Positions 8,055-16,279 of a stretch of 64,000 bases of DNA are shown here, in pieces. Position numbers and translations under genes: made by a program. This stretch comes from Treponemataceae bacterium. Its GTDB lineage: Bacteria > Spirochaetota > Spirochaetia > Treponematales > Treponemataceae. The notes under the pieces were generated by a model, which saw only the letters and a list, made by a program, of their open reading frames with translations, was not told the DNA's origin and made no database searches. Position 1 is the stretch's first letter, and the number at the start of each line of letters is the position of its first letter. The DNA lies in NCBI GenBank assembly GCA_024402495.1, contig JAKSTR010000001.1, forward strand, positions 58,430 to 122,429. The letters run 5' to 3'.

Positions 8055-8136
8055 AATTATTAGAACAGGCTAACTATAACACATTTCAAGTTAAGTGTCA
8101 CTAATAATTATTAGAGTGCACTAATATTTTAATTAG
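8055..8136 (-). promoter_or_regulatory. Promoter flanked by AT-rich palindromic operators for the ATPase cluster
   Basis: On the - strand GTGACA (8101-8096), a 17-bp spacer and TATAGT (8078-8073) make a good promoter. A perfect 14-bp palindrome, CTAATAATTATTAG (8101-8114), abuts the -35 box. Its 9-bp half, AATTATTAG, recurs at 8055-8063 beyond the -10 box. A second inverted repeat, CTAAT-N6-ATTAG, lies at 8121-8136. This looks like operator DNA for an unlinked repressor or metal sensor. Confidence 0.6.
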
Positions 8137-8196
8137 TTCCTGCTTTATTTTCCATTCTTTTCTATTTGTAAAATTCGTCATATAATTTAAGGCAAG

Positions 8197-9888
8197 ATGT
8201 TTGATTTTGTTTACACGCTGTTTTTTATTTTTTCTTTTATATATCTGTTTATTTTGCTGGCGGTTTTTCGCAACCGGGTTTCAGTTTATTACGTAATGCT
8301 TTTTTCTACCATTTTAATAACAAACTACGGTTTTATGCAGCTGACATCTGCCACCAGTCTGGAAGCCGCGGTTTTTGCAAACCAGACTACCTATCTTGGT
8401 TCCAGTTTTGTTTCTTTTTTTACCCTTATGTGCCTTGCGGATTTGTGCAAAACCCCGATAAAAGTCTGGGTGCAAACCGTGTTCATCATATTCGGTTCGG
8501 CAATTTTTTTCTTTTCTTCATCCACCGGCGTTTTAGACCTGTATTATAAAGACGTTTTTTTAATCAGCAGCCACGGCGTAACAACGCTTGGTAAAATTTA
8601 CGGACCGATGCACGCACTTTTCCCGCTTTATCTGGGTTCGGCAGTATCGGGCGGCTATTTTATCATCATAAAATCCTTTTTCAACAAAAAAAACGTGTCT
8701 TATAAAAACAGCCTTCTTTTAATGATTTTAATGACGCTGTGTTTTGCTTCCTACATTCTGGAAGGCGTTATTTCCGTGCATGTTCCGCTTGTTCCGGTGG
8801 CATATTTTATAACCGAAACTGCGTTAATGAGCCTTCTGCGAAAAATCAAGCTTTACGATGTCCGTTCCTATTCAAGCGATTTTCTGGAAGAAACAAAAAC
8901 CAGCGGTTTTATTCTGTGCAATTCACGCGGAATATTTTTGGGCTGCGACGAGACTGCAAAATTATGGTTTGAAGAAATTGAAAGACAGAAAATAGACTAT
9001 ACGCTGGAAGCTCAGAACAGCCAGCTTGTTGACCAGATAAAAAAATGGATTAGCGGAGAAACGAAACAGCAAAGCGTATTCATTACAAAAGGCGACAGAA
9101 TTTTTGAAGTAAAGCATTCGCTTTTAAGGCAGCGCAAAAATAATTCAATACACTGCTTTTATTTGCGCGACGACACCAAACAGCAGCACCATACCAAGCT
9201 TGTAGAAAACTATAATACAAAGCTAGAAAACGCGGTTAATGCCAAAACGGCAAAACTGAGAAAAATACAGAACGACATAATCGTAAGCATGGCAAGCATC
9301 GTAGAAAACCGCGACAACAATACCGGCGGTCATGTTGCGCGCAGCAGCAAGGTTGTGGAAATTTTTGTAAAATACCTGCGCAAAAAAACAAACAGCCCGA
9401 TTGTTACCCGCGAGTTTGCAGAATGCGTAAAAAAGGCCGCGCCATTGCACGATTTTGGTAAAATTGCCGTGCCGGACGAAATCCTTAACAAGCCGGGAAA
9501 ATTTACCGCCGAAGAATACGCCAAAATGAAAGAACATCCGGAAAAAGGTTCGGTGCTGGTAAAAAAAATATTAAAAAACGCCGATGACCCTGTTTTTGCC
9601 CAGATTGCAGTAAACGTTGCGCATTTTCACCACGAAAAATGGGACGGCACCGGATATCCAAATGGTCTTGCAGGCGAAGAAATACCGTACGAAGCCCGCA
9701 TTATGGCGCTTGCCGACGTTTTTGATGCGCTGGTAAGCAAGCGCGTTTATAAAGAAAGCTTCAGCTACGACAAGGCTTTTGAAATTATAGAAGAATCTTT
9801 GGGCAGCCACTTTGACCCGGAATTGTGTACGGCGTTTTTGGAATGCAGAAAGGAACTTGAAGAACTTTACGATTCTTATAGCGACTAA
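8197..9888 (+). CDS. Membrane sensor with HD-GYP cyclic-di-GMP phosphodiesterase domain
   Basis: The 563-residue protein has about seven hydrophobic helices in its first ~230 residues and a linker (~235-330) with a PAS-like appearance. A short coiled coil follows, then an HD-GYP domain from ~365 to 560. The domain shows HDFGK at 418-422 and HHEKWDGTGYP at 478-488, both intact, so cyclic-di-GMP hydrolysis is expected. The N-terminal part resembles 7TM sensor modules, so it probably senses a membrane or periplasmic cue. It stands alone, upstream of the kinase/regulator pair. A TATAAT box at 8181-8186 and a short AAGG site precede the ATG. Confidence 0.9.
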   Translation: MFDFVYTLFFIFSFIYLFILLAVFRNRVSVYYVMLFSTILITNYGFMQLTSATSLEAAVFANQTTYLGSSFVSFFTLMCLADLCKTPIKVWVQTVFIIFGSAIFFFSSSTGVLDLYYKDVFLISSHGVTTLGKIYGPMHALFPLYLGSAVSGGYFIIIKSFFNKKNVSYKNSLLLMILMTLCFASYILEGVISVHVPLVPVAYFITETALMSLLRKIKLYDVRSYSSDFLEETKTSGFILCNSRGIFLGCDETAKLWFEEIERQKIDYTLEAQNSQLVDQIKKWISGETKQQSVFITKGDRIFEVKHSLLRQRKNNSIHCFYLRDDTKQQHHTKLVENYNTKLENAVNAKTAKLRKIQNDIIVSMASIVENRDNNTGGHVARSSKVVEIFVKYLRKKTNSPIVTREFAECVKKAAPLHDFGKIAVPDEILNKPGKFTAEEYAKMKEHPEKGSVLVKKILKNADDPVFAQIAVNVAHFHHEKWDGTGYPNGLAGEEIPYEARIMALADVFDALVSKRVYKESFSYDKAFEIIEESLGSHFDPELCTAFLECRKELEELYDSYSD

Positions 9889-9958
9889 AAAAGCGGCGGC
9901 GCACACGAGGCGTTAACGGCAGCGCAGAATGCAAGGCGAAAAAGCACATAACGGCGCG

Positions 9959-9977
9959 CCGCATATCTGCGGTTTTT
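9959..9977 (+). terminator. Small rho-independent terminator
   Basis: CCGCA-TATC-TGCGG followed by TTTTT lies between the HD-GYP gene and the histidine kinase gene. The stem is only 5 bp, so termination may be partial. Confidence 0.45.
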
Positions 9978-10027
9978 CATTATGCAATTCTGCGCCTTTA
10001 TTTTTTATCTTTTTTTATGGAAGAAAC

Positions 10028-11359
10028 ATGAAAAAATTCAGCATAGACATAAAGAAAATATTTGCAGAAATAAAAACATATTTTTTGCAAATCCACTGGA
10101 AAATCATTCCAATCCTTATTTTTGAAAGCTTTGCATTTTTGCAGTTTACAAGCATTTACTGCCCGAACGAATACAAAAACCCGCAGGATTTTATATCGCA
10201 GGTTTTTGGGCTTACATATCTGGTGCAGGGCGAAAAGCTTTTTCTGCTGAATTTTTTCGGTTTTTTTGCAATACATTTTGTATTTTTAATAATTTCAACT
10301 GTGTGCAGGCGCAGCACGAACAAAGTATTTTGCCTTCTGGCATCGCAAATCTGTGCAATTCTTGCGCTTTACAGCATTTCAGACCTTTTTACCGTAAAAC
10401 TGCCCGTATATTTTGCGTGGATTTTTGCCGCCGCGGTGGTTTTTAAGAGCAAAAAAAATCTTGGTGCAATGATTTGCGGTGCCGCGGTTTTTCTAATTTT
10501 TCAGTTTCATTACAGCTTTATGGGCGCAGATTTGTACGTTTTTGTAAAGCTGAATCCGTCACCGCAGGAATTTGCCGCGGCGTGCCTGATTTTGGGCTGC
10601 TACATCACTTTTCTGTTTCTGCTAAGCCGCAGCCACCAGAAATACCGCACAGTCCGCGGCGAACTTGCCCAGATTGCCCAGCGTCTGGACGAAACCGGCT
10701 TTTTTATTACCGAACTGCAGGAAAGCAACGCAAAAAGCGCCGAAGAAGCCGCCGAAGAAGAACGCTTGCGCATAACGAGGGAAATTCACGACAGCACCGG
10801 CTATGTTCTGGTAAATATCATCGCAATGATGGACGCAATCATGAGCTGCGGCTGCCAGAATCAGGGTGAAGAACTTTTTGAATCGATACGCAAGCAGGCA
10901 AGCGACGGCTTGCAGGAAACGCGCCGCATTTTGCGCCAGCTGCGCGCCCCGGAAGAAGAGCCCAAAGTTACCACGATAGAAGCCGCCTACAAGCTTAAGC
11001 AGATGCTGGAAAGCGTTTCGGCAATAAAGGTTGAAATTGAAGCCGGCAACATGCAGAAAGATTACGGCGAAAAAATAACCAAGGTTTTAACGCGCATTAT
11101 TCAGGAATCCTTTACAAACTCAATAAAACACGGACATTCAAGCCGCATACTTATTCACTTCTGGCAGCGGCAAAACGAACTGACCATGACAATTACCGAC
11201 AACGGCAAAGGCGCAAAACAGATTGTAAAAGGAATCGGACTAAGCGGCATGGAAGAACGCCTTGCCCGGATTGGCGGAAGTCTTTCGGCAGCAGCGATGG
11301 AAGAAGGCGGTTTCAGAATCTGCGCAAAAGTGCCGCTGACAGGCGAAGAAGAAAATTAA
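10028..11359 (+). CDS. Membrane-bound sensor histidine kinase (HisKA_3 type)
   Basis: The start is the ATG at 10028, preceded by GGAAGAAAC; an upstream in-frame ATG lacks a site. The product is about 443 residues. Five or six hydrophobic helices fill residues ~20-200. A coiled-coil leads into the HisKA_3 dimerisation domain with phospho-acceptor His254 in REIHDSTGYVLVN, and a HATPase domain follows (NSIKHGHSSRILIHF, then ITDNGKGAKQIVKGIGLSGM). This family phosphorylates NarL/FixJ-type regulators. The natural partner is the LuxR-type regulator at 11773, separated from it by a 413-bp insert-like region. The signal is unknown. Confidence 0.9.
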   Translation: MKKFSIDIKKIFAEIKTYFLQIHWKIIPILIFESFAFLQFTSIYCPNEYKNPQDFISQVFGLTYLVQGEKLFLLNFFGFFAIHFVFLIISTVCRRSTNKVFCLLASQICAILALYSISDLFTVKLPVYFAWIFAAAVVFKSKKNLGAMICGAAVFLIFQFHYSFMGADLYVFVKLNPSPQEFAAACLILGCYITFLFLLSRSHQKYRTVRGELAQIAQRLDETGFFITELQESNAKSAEEAAEEERLRITREIHDSTGYVLVNIIAMMDAIMSCGCQNQGEELFESIRKQASDGLQETRRILRQLRAPEEEPKVTTIEAAYKLKQMLESVSAIKVEIEAGNMQKDYGEKITKVLTRIIQESFTNSIKHGHSSRILIHFWQRQNELTMTITDNGKGAKQIVKGIGLSGMEERLARIGGSLSAAAMEEGGFRICAKVPLTGEEEN

Positions 11360-11434
11360 AAGCCTGCGCGGAAATATAAACGCCCAGCGTACACGGCAAA
11401 CTGTTTCGTTGCCCAAATTTGACACCCCAAAGCG

Positions 11435-11587
11435 GATCCCGAAACGAGTTCGGGATGACACATTTTCTACAAATGCAGAAAGAACTTTCAAACTTTCATA
11501 AAAATAGTCCCAGTTTTTGTACTGGCAAAAACTGGGGGCTTTTGCGTATACCGAAATATGGTAAGAGACAAAGTAAATAGCAAAAGC
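11435..11587. repeat. Dispersed composite intergenic repeat (copy 1)
   Basis: The block starts with hairpin ATCCCGAA-ACGAG-TTCGGGAT, then GACACATTTTCTACAAATGC, and a stretch matching 35209-35362 at most positions. It ends in GGGGGCTTTTGC ... GAGACAAAGTAAATA ... GCAAAAGC, whose outer 8-mers are inverted repeats. The 3' module alone recurs at 28921-28977. Remnants of the AATCGGGATGACA hairpin tail continue to about 11640. No coding frame is supported between 11360 and 11772. Confidence 0.7.
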
Positions 11588-11760
11588 ATCGGGATGACAG
11601 TTTGTCGTTCAAATAACAGAAAAATCGGGATGACAGATTATCTGTTTCGAGCAACAAAAGCATCGGGGTTACAGCTTTGGCTTTTTCAGCGACCTATTTT
11701 TTTGCAGTTTTTTAAAATACGGGGCGGCGGCTTTTGTTCGTAAAATTTAAAGAATTGGTG

Positions 11761-11772
11761 TAGAATTACAAT
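11761..11772 (+). promoter_or_regulatory. Predicted leaderless promoter of response regulator gene
   Basis: TAGAAT at 11761-11766 is followed by exactly 6 nt (TACAAT) before the ATG. No Shine-Dalgarno is present. The -35 region is weak (TCGTAA at 17 bp). Confidence 0.45.
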
Positions 11773-12438
11773 ATGGAAGACAAGAAAACCAGAGTGCTTT
11801 TAGCCGAAGATCAGGCGCTTTTTGCCCAAAGTTTGCAGGTATTTTTAAGCAATTACGCAAAAGACGATATTGAAGTTATCGGTATTGCGGCAAACGGACA
11901 GATTGCAGTTGAAATGTGCCGCGAACTTTGCGCCGACGTAATTTTGATGGACGTGCGAATGCCGGTAATGGACGGAATTCAGGCGGTAAGAACCATAAAG
12001 GCACAAAACAGCACGGTAAAAATCTTAATGCTTTCTACCTATCACGAAGAAGAACTTGTACGCGAAGCCCTTCTTGCCGGTGCCGCCGGTTATCTGCTTA
12101 AAGATATTTCGCCAACTGAACTTATCATTTCAATACGCGCCCTTAATTCGGGCATAATGCAGATTTCGCCGGAAATAGCCAAAAGTCTTGTGCAGAAAAA
12201 ATACGTAGACGAAGGCGAAAAAGAACAGAACGAAGAAGCGTTCAAATGGCTGAATACTTTAACCAAACGCGAACGCGAAATTTTTGCCCTTCTGGCAACC
12301 GGCGCAGACAACGACCAGATTGCAGAAAAGCTGAATCTCAGCCTGCAAACGGTTCGCAACCATATCAGCACAATTTATTCCAAGCTGGAAGTTAAAAACA
12401 GGTTTGAAATAATCAGGCTTGCAAACAAGCTGAAGTAA
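11773..12438 (+). CDS. NarL/FixJ-family response regulator
   Basis: The 221-residue protein has a receiver domain (~7-125) with phospho-acceptor D60 in VILMDVRMP, acidic residues in LLAEDQ, and the conserved Thr/Ser-Lys region LMLSTYHEE ... YLLKDIS. A C-terminal LuxR helix-turn-helix follows (~160-220; LTKREREIFALLATGADNDQ, then LNLSLQTVRNHISTIYSKL). It is a transcription factor activated by phosphorylation, most likely by the HisKA_3 kinase at 10028. It appears to have its own leaderless promoter rather than only read-through from the kinase. Target genes are unknown. Confidence 0.93.
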   Translation: MEDKKTRVLLAEDQALFAQSLQVFLSNYAKDDIEVIGIAANGQIAVEMCRELCADVILMDVRMPVMDGIQAVRTIKAQNSTVKILMLSTYHEEELVREALLAGAAGYLLKDISPTELIISIRALNSGIMQISPEIAKSLVQKKYVDEGEKEQNEEAFKWLNTLTKREREIFALLATGADNDQIAEKLNLSLQTVRNHISTIYSKLEVKNRFEIIRLANKLK

Positions 12439-12523
12439 AACATTTCAAAGATTGAATGTCAGTTTTTGCGCGCGGCATGAATGCAGGCTCTTTTATGCGC
12501 CTGTATGTTTTGCACAGACGAAT

Positions 12524-12563
12524 AAAAAAAGCACCAGGTTCGGCCGGGAACTTTGGTGCTTTT
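12524..12563 (+). terminator. Rho-independent terminator after response regulator
   Basis: AAAAGCACCA pairs with TGGTGCTTTT, with an inner GGTTC/GGAAC pairing across GGCCG. T4 follows on the + strand and A-runs precede it, so it may act both ways. Confidence 0.7.
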
Positions 12564-12583
12564 ATCATTTAGGAGGAGTAAGA

Positions 12584-12607
12584 ATGTTTTGCTTTTACAA
12601 AACTTAA
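12584..12607 (+). other. Seven-codon ORF with a near-perfect Shine-Dalgarno
   Basis: AGGAGGAGTAAGA precedes ATG and the frame encodes MFCFYKT, then TAA. The ribosome-binding site is among the best in the window, yet no longer frame follows. It may be a remnant of a 5' end, a short regulatory peptide, or coincidence. The rest of 12439-12768 holds only two terminators. Confidence 0.3.
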
Positions 12608-12697
12608 AAAATTGCCTCTTATAGCATATTTCTTACATTAAATTCTTCGACACCCGGCAAAAAATATTAAGCATTTTTCACTTTTTCAGCAGAAAAC

Positions 12698-12728
12698 AAA
12701 AAAAGCACCCCAAAAAACTGAGGTGCCT
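12698..12728 (-). terminator. Rho-independent terminator of the sugar ABC operon
   Basis: On the - strand GGCACC ... GGGTGC is followed by seven T's. It lies 41 bp beyond the stop of the last permease gene. Confidence 0.75.
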
Positions 12729-12768
12729 TCCGCGCAATGCCGCGCAAAAATCCGCTGTTTTTTTTCTG

Positions 12769-13590
12769 CTATTTTACAGAACCCAAAACGCCTGAAACAA
12801 AGTGGCGCTGCTGGGTAAAGAAAACCACAACAATCGGCAACGTAAAAAGCGAAATTGCCAGCATCAGAATACCGTAATCCGTTGTATAACCGGCAGTTAA
12901 GCCCGTAATAAGCAGCGGCATTGTCTGGGTATCCTTGCTCTGCATCATAATCAGCGGCCACAGATAGTTGTTCCACGACGTCATGAAAGTAACAATACCG
13001 GCTGCGGCAAAAGTAGGCATCATAATCGGCATGTAAATGCGCATAAAAATACCAAATTCACCCAGACCGTCAACGCGTGCCGCCTGCACCGTTTCTATAG
13101 GAAAGCTTTTTGTATTCTGCCTGAAAAAGAAAATTAAAAAAGCTGTAGAAATAAACGGCAGAATAAAGCCCCACATCGTGTTAATCAGGTGCGCCTTGCT
13201 GAACATCTTGAAAAGCGGAACCATCAGCGAGGCAAAAGGCAGCATCATCGAAAGAAGAAGGATTTTCATCAGAAAATCTTTTTTCTTGTCTTTGTAAACC
13301 TGAAAACCATAGCCAGCCATTGAGCACACAAGCAGGCTTAATAAGGTAGAAACTACCGTATTGCGCAAACTGTTCCAGAATGCAGTACCCAGTTTTACGC
13401 TTGAAACCAGAGTCTTAAAGTTCTGTACAAGTGCCTTACCAAAAGTAAGCTTGCCGGTAATAACATCAACCGAAAGGTTTGTTGCAGACATTACCATAAA
13501 GTAAAACGGAAAAACCGAAAAAAGGCAGACAATTACCAGAAAAATATATTTCATTATGCTGTGTACGTATTTTACGGAATATTTAGTCAC
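12769..13590 (-). CDS. Carbohydrate ABC transporter permease (MalG/LacG type)
   Basis: This 273-residue inner-membrane protein has six hydrophobic helices and the EAA-type loop that contacts the ATPase (ETVQAARVDGLGEFGIFMRI, then YMPIMMP). It ends in the short HFVSGVLGSVK tail usual for the MalG/LacG family (CUT1). Its start overlaps the stop of the MalF-type permease by 8 bp. With the binding protein upstream it forms a CUT1 sugar importer; no ATPase gene is present here, so a shared MsmK-like ATPase elsewhere is inferred. The divergent beta-galactosidase suggests a galactoside or oligosaccharide cargo. Confidence 0.92.
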   Translation of the reverse strand: MTKYSVKYVHSIMKYIFLVIVCLFSVFPFYFMVMSATNLSVDVITGKLTFGKALVQNFKTLVSSVKLGTAFWNSLRNTVVSTLLSLLVCSMAGYGFQVYKDKKKDFLMKILLLSMMLPFASLMVPLFKMFSKAHLINTMWGFILPFISTAFLIFFFRQNTKSFPIETVQAARVDGLGEFGIFMRIYMPIMMPTFAAAGIVTFMTSWNNYLWPLIMMQSKDTQTMPLLITGLTAGYTTDYGILMLAISLFTLPIVVVFFTQQRHFVSGVLGSVK

Positions 13591-14467
13591 TGTCTTTGTC
13601 TCCTATCTGCATTTGAACAAAACTTAAAATTGCAACCATAAATAAAATCGCCCAGGATACCGCCGCGGCATAACCAAACTGCGGGTTCAGCCTGAAGGAA
13701 AGATTGTAAATGTACTGGCTTATACTTAAAGTTGCCATGCCCGGGCCGCCGTTAGTAAGGTTCTTGACTTCATCAAAAATCTGAAGCGTACCGTTTGTAG
13801 ACATAATTGCAGTAAGCAGAATTACCGGCCGCAGCAACGGCACCGTAATGTGAAAAAACTGATAGGTCGGCGAAGCACCGTCTACAACCGCGGCTTCAAA
13901 AATTGAATCATCAAGGTTTTGCAAGCCTGCAAGATAAAAAATTGTGTTATAACCCGTCCAGCGCCATGTAATTACAATAATAATTGCGGCTTTAGCCCAG
14001 AACGGATCCATCAGAAAGTTAATCGGTTCGTTTAAAACCCCCAGCCACAGACAGAAGCGGTTAACAAAGCCGTCCAGTGCAAAAAGCGATTTGAAAACCA
14101 GCGCACTTGAAACAAGCGAAGTAACGCAGGGCAAAAATACCAGAGTACGGAAAACGCCTTTAAGCTTTAAGTCTTTCTGATTCAGGATTGTAGACAAAAT
14201 TAAAGCCAGAACAAGCATTACTGGTACCTGAATTACCAGATATATTAAAACGTTTACTACCGACGTTTTAAAGTTGGCATCTTTAAAAAGCCGCACATAA
14301 TTTCGTAAACCGGTAAAATGCAAATTGTTAGCAACCCCAGATTGAAGCGACAGAATAAACGAATAAATCATGGGGTAAAAACTAAGAACAATAATCAAAA
14401 GCGAAGCCGGCGCAACAAAAAGCCAGCCGAAAAGCTTCAGCTTTTTCTCTAAGCTGTAATGTTTCAT
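13583..14467 (-). CDS. Carbohydrate ABC transporter permease (MalF/LacF type)
   Basis: The 294-residue protein has six membrane segments and the EAA loop EAAVVDGASPTYQFFHITVP at about residues 190-210. It starts MKHYSLEKKLKLFGWLFVAP, typical of MalF/LacF-type CUT1 permeases. It is the partner of the permease at 12769, with overlapping genes, and lies 270 bp downstream of the binding-protein gene. Hairpins in that gap could hold its level below that of the binding protein. Confidence 0.92.
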   Translation of the reverse strand: MKHYSLEKKLKLFGWLFVAPASLLIIVLSFYPMIYSFILSLQSGVANNLHFTGLRNYVRLFKDANFKTSVVNVLIYLVIQVPVMLVLALILSTILNQKDLKLKGVFRTLVFLPCVTSLVSSALVFKSLFALDGFVNRFCLWLGVLNEPINFLMDPFWAKAAIIIVITWRWTGYNTIFYLAGLQNLDDSIFEAAVVDGASPTYQFFHITVPLLRPVILLTAIMSTNGTLQIFDEVKNLTNGGPGMATLSISQYIYNLSFRLNPQFGYAAAVSWAILFMVAILSFVQMQIGDKDSD

Positions 14468-14568
14468 GTTAAAACCTAAAAACGCGCCAGACGGCGCAAC
14501 GGGTTTGCCATCAAAAAAAGAACCTTAGCGGCGTTTTTTTGATTTTTCAATTTGTACTTTTAAGAACC

Positions 14569-14712
14569 GGCAAAAGAAACTTTTGCCTTTCACTTTACCG
14601 GCTCTTTCAACAGAAAAAATCGGGCTGCAAACATTCTGCTGCAACATCACCCTTAACCAGATTCCGGATTACGGAACAGGTCAGGAATGACGCAATTTTT
14701 TTTGCAGCCCGG
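14569..14712. repeat. Hairpin-rich spacer between binding-protein and permease genes
   Basis: GGCAAAAG-AAA-CTTTTGCC forms a hairpin at 14569-14587. GGGCTGCAAA (14622-14631) and TTTGCAGCCC (14701-14710) form a 10-bp inverted repeat. Between them lies a copy of the dispersed ATTCCG ... CGGAA ... GGAATGAC repeat. On the operon strand this could protect the 3' end of the upstream mRNA or cause partial termination. Confidence 0.55.
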
Positions 14713-14737
14713 ATAATTTTAAGGATTCGCCTTAAAA

Positions 14738-16039
14738 TTATTCACCAATCTGGAACATAACAGTTTCCTGAGCTGATTTCAAAGCTTCTGTTATGTCTTT
14801 TCCGGCAAGAATATCGTACAAGGCAATTGAAATTGCATCGCGTGCTTCGTAGTTGTAAATACCGTATTTAACTCTCGGAATTTTTGCGGCATAGCCAACA
14901 ATGTCTTCAAATACTTTCTGTCCAGCAAAGAAATCCTGCGGTTTTGAATAAACCGGTGAAGAACCAGCCGGCAGCCATGTACCGATTGCACCAGATTTTG
15001 GCAAAATTGTGTCGTACAGTTCGGTGCTGCCTGCAAAAGTCTTGTTAAGGAAATCAACGGCAATGTCTGCGTTTTTAGAACTTGCAAGAACCATCCAGCT
15101 GGAACCGCCGTTAGAACTGTAGTTTACAGATTCCGGCATAGAAGCAATGCGAGGCGTGTTAACGGCTGCCCATTTTCCGCTCTGTTCCGGTACGGCTGTA
15201 ATAGAACCGATAATCCAGCATCCGTTGATTGTACCGGCAACTGCGCCAGTCTGAATTGTTGCAATGTAAGCGTTCCAGTCTGTTGCGGCAAGACAGATGC
15301 CTTCTGCAATCATCTGCGAATAAATGCGCATACATTCGTGCAAAGCCTTGTTGTTTACAATGTTTGTTTTGCCGTTTGCGTCAAAATACCATGTACCGGC
15401 GCTCTGCATCATAATTGCAATAAAGTCTGCACTGTCCTGCGGCATGCTTACAAGCGGTTTGCCTGTTTTAGCTTTTACAATGCGTCCAAGTTCAATAAAA
15501 CGATCCCATGTAATGTCGTTAAAATCGGCAGGTGTCAAACCGGCTTCTGCAAGAGTATCAGTGCGAAGGAAAGTTGCGGTTGCACCGTTGTCAAATGGCA
15601 ATGTGTAGCATTTTCCGTTAACTTTACCAAAGTCTACTTTATAAGAAGCAAACTGGCTAAGGTCAATTTTTCCGTCCAGCGGAAGGAAAGCTTTTGGATA
15701 TGCAGAAATATTTTTTTCGGCAGCGTTATCCTGCATCAAAATAATATCCGGCAAAGTATCTGTAGCACCGGCTGTTAAAGAAGTAATCAGCTTCTGCTGC
15801 AAGTCATCCCAAGGTGTTTCAACAATTTCTACAGTTACATTAGGATTTGTAGTCTTGTAAATTTTTGCAGCTTCTTCCATGGCATACATATTAAATGCAG
15901 GGTCCCAGCACCAGACTGTTAATTTTGCAGGTGCATTCGGGTCTTTTGCAGAGGCAGCTTCTTTTTTAGAACAGCCAAAGAACATACCGGCAGCCAGAAC
16001 ACAGGCAGCTGCAATGTAAAGAGCTTTTTTCAGTTTCAT
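14738..16039 (-). CDS. Sugar ABC transporter substrate-binding lipoprotein
   Basis: The start at ATG 16039 follows GGAGGAAAAATCG; an upstream in-frame ATG is itself part of that ribosome site and is rejected. The ~433-residue protein has a lipoprotein signal peptide ending at Cys23 (AAGMFFGC, a slightly unusual lipobox). It then has a type 1 extracellular solute-binding fold (LTVWCWDPAFNMYAMEEAAK ... VEIVETPWDDLQQKL). It binds a sugar or oligosaccharide outside the inner membrane and delivers it to the two permeases downstream. Aromatic residues suited to sugar stacking are frequent. It is divergent from the beta-galactosidase, so joint regulation is likely. Confidence 0.92.
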   Translation of the reverse strand: MKLKKALYIAAACVLAAGMFFGCSKKEAASAKDPNAPAKLTVWCWDPAFNMYAMEEAAKIYKTTNPNVTVEIVETPWDDLQQKLITSLTAGATDTLPDIILMQDNAAEKNISAYPKAFLPLDGKIDLSQFASYKVDFGKVNGKCYTLPFDNGATATFLRTDTLAEAGLTPADFNDITWDRFIELGRIVKAKTGKPLVSMPQDSADFIAIMMQSAGTWYFDANGKTNIVNNKALHECMRIYSQMIAEGICLAATDWNAYIATIQTGAVAGTINGCWIIGSITAVPEQSGKWAAVNTPRIASMPESVNYSSNGGSSWMVLASSKNADIAVDFLNKTFAGSTELYDTILPKSGAIGTWLPAGSSPVYSKPQDFFAGQKVFEDIVGYAAKIPRVKYGIYNYEARDAISIALYDILAGKDITEALKSAQETVMFQIGE

Positions 16040-16140
16040 CGATTTTTCCTCCAAAAATCTTTTAATCGTGATACAGCAAATATTTTAGAAAAGCCAAAAA
16101 ACAAGGGGGCATTTTCCAGCTTTTTATTGCCTAAGTTTTT

Positions 16141-16255
16141 TCAGGCAGAAAAGTTTTCAAGCTTTTGCCTGACAGGATTAGTATCAGCCCGTTTTTTGCA
16201 GAAAGAAAGTTACAAAAATACCCGGTAGAAAAATTTTTTTCTGGTATTTTTGTAA
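16141..16255. promoter_or_regulatory. Inverted-repeat operator region between ABC operon and beta-galactosidase
   Basis: A perfect 13-bp inverted repeat, TTACAAAAATACC (16210-16222) and GGTATTTTTGTAA (16243-16255), has centres 33 bp apart, about three helical turns. A second, imperfect pair is TCAGGCAGAAAAG (16141-16153) and CTTTTGCCTGA (16162-16172). Both lie between divergent sugar genes and are candidate regulator sites. No regulator gene is linked. Confidence 0.6.
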
Positions 16256-16279
16256 GTAGAAAACTAAAAAATTTGGGCT

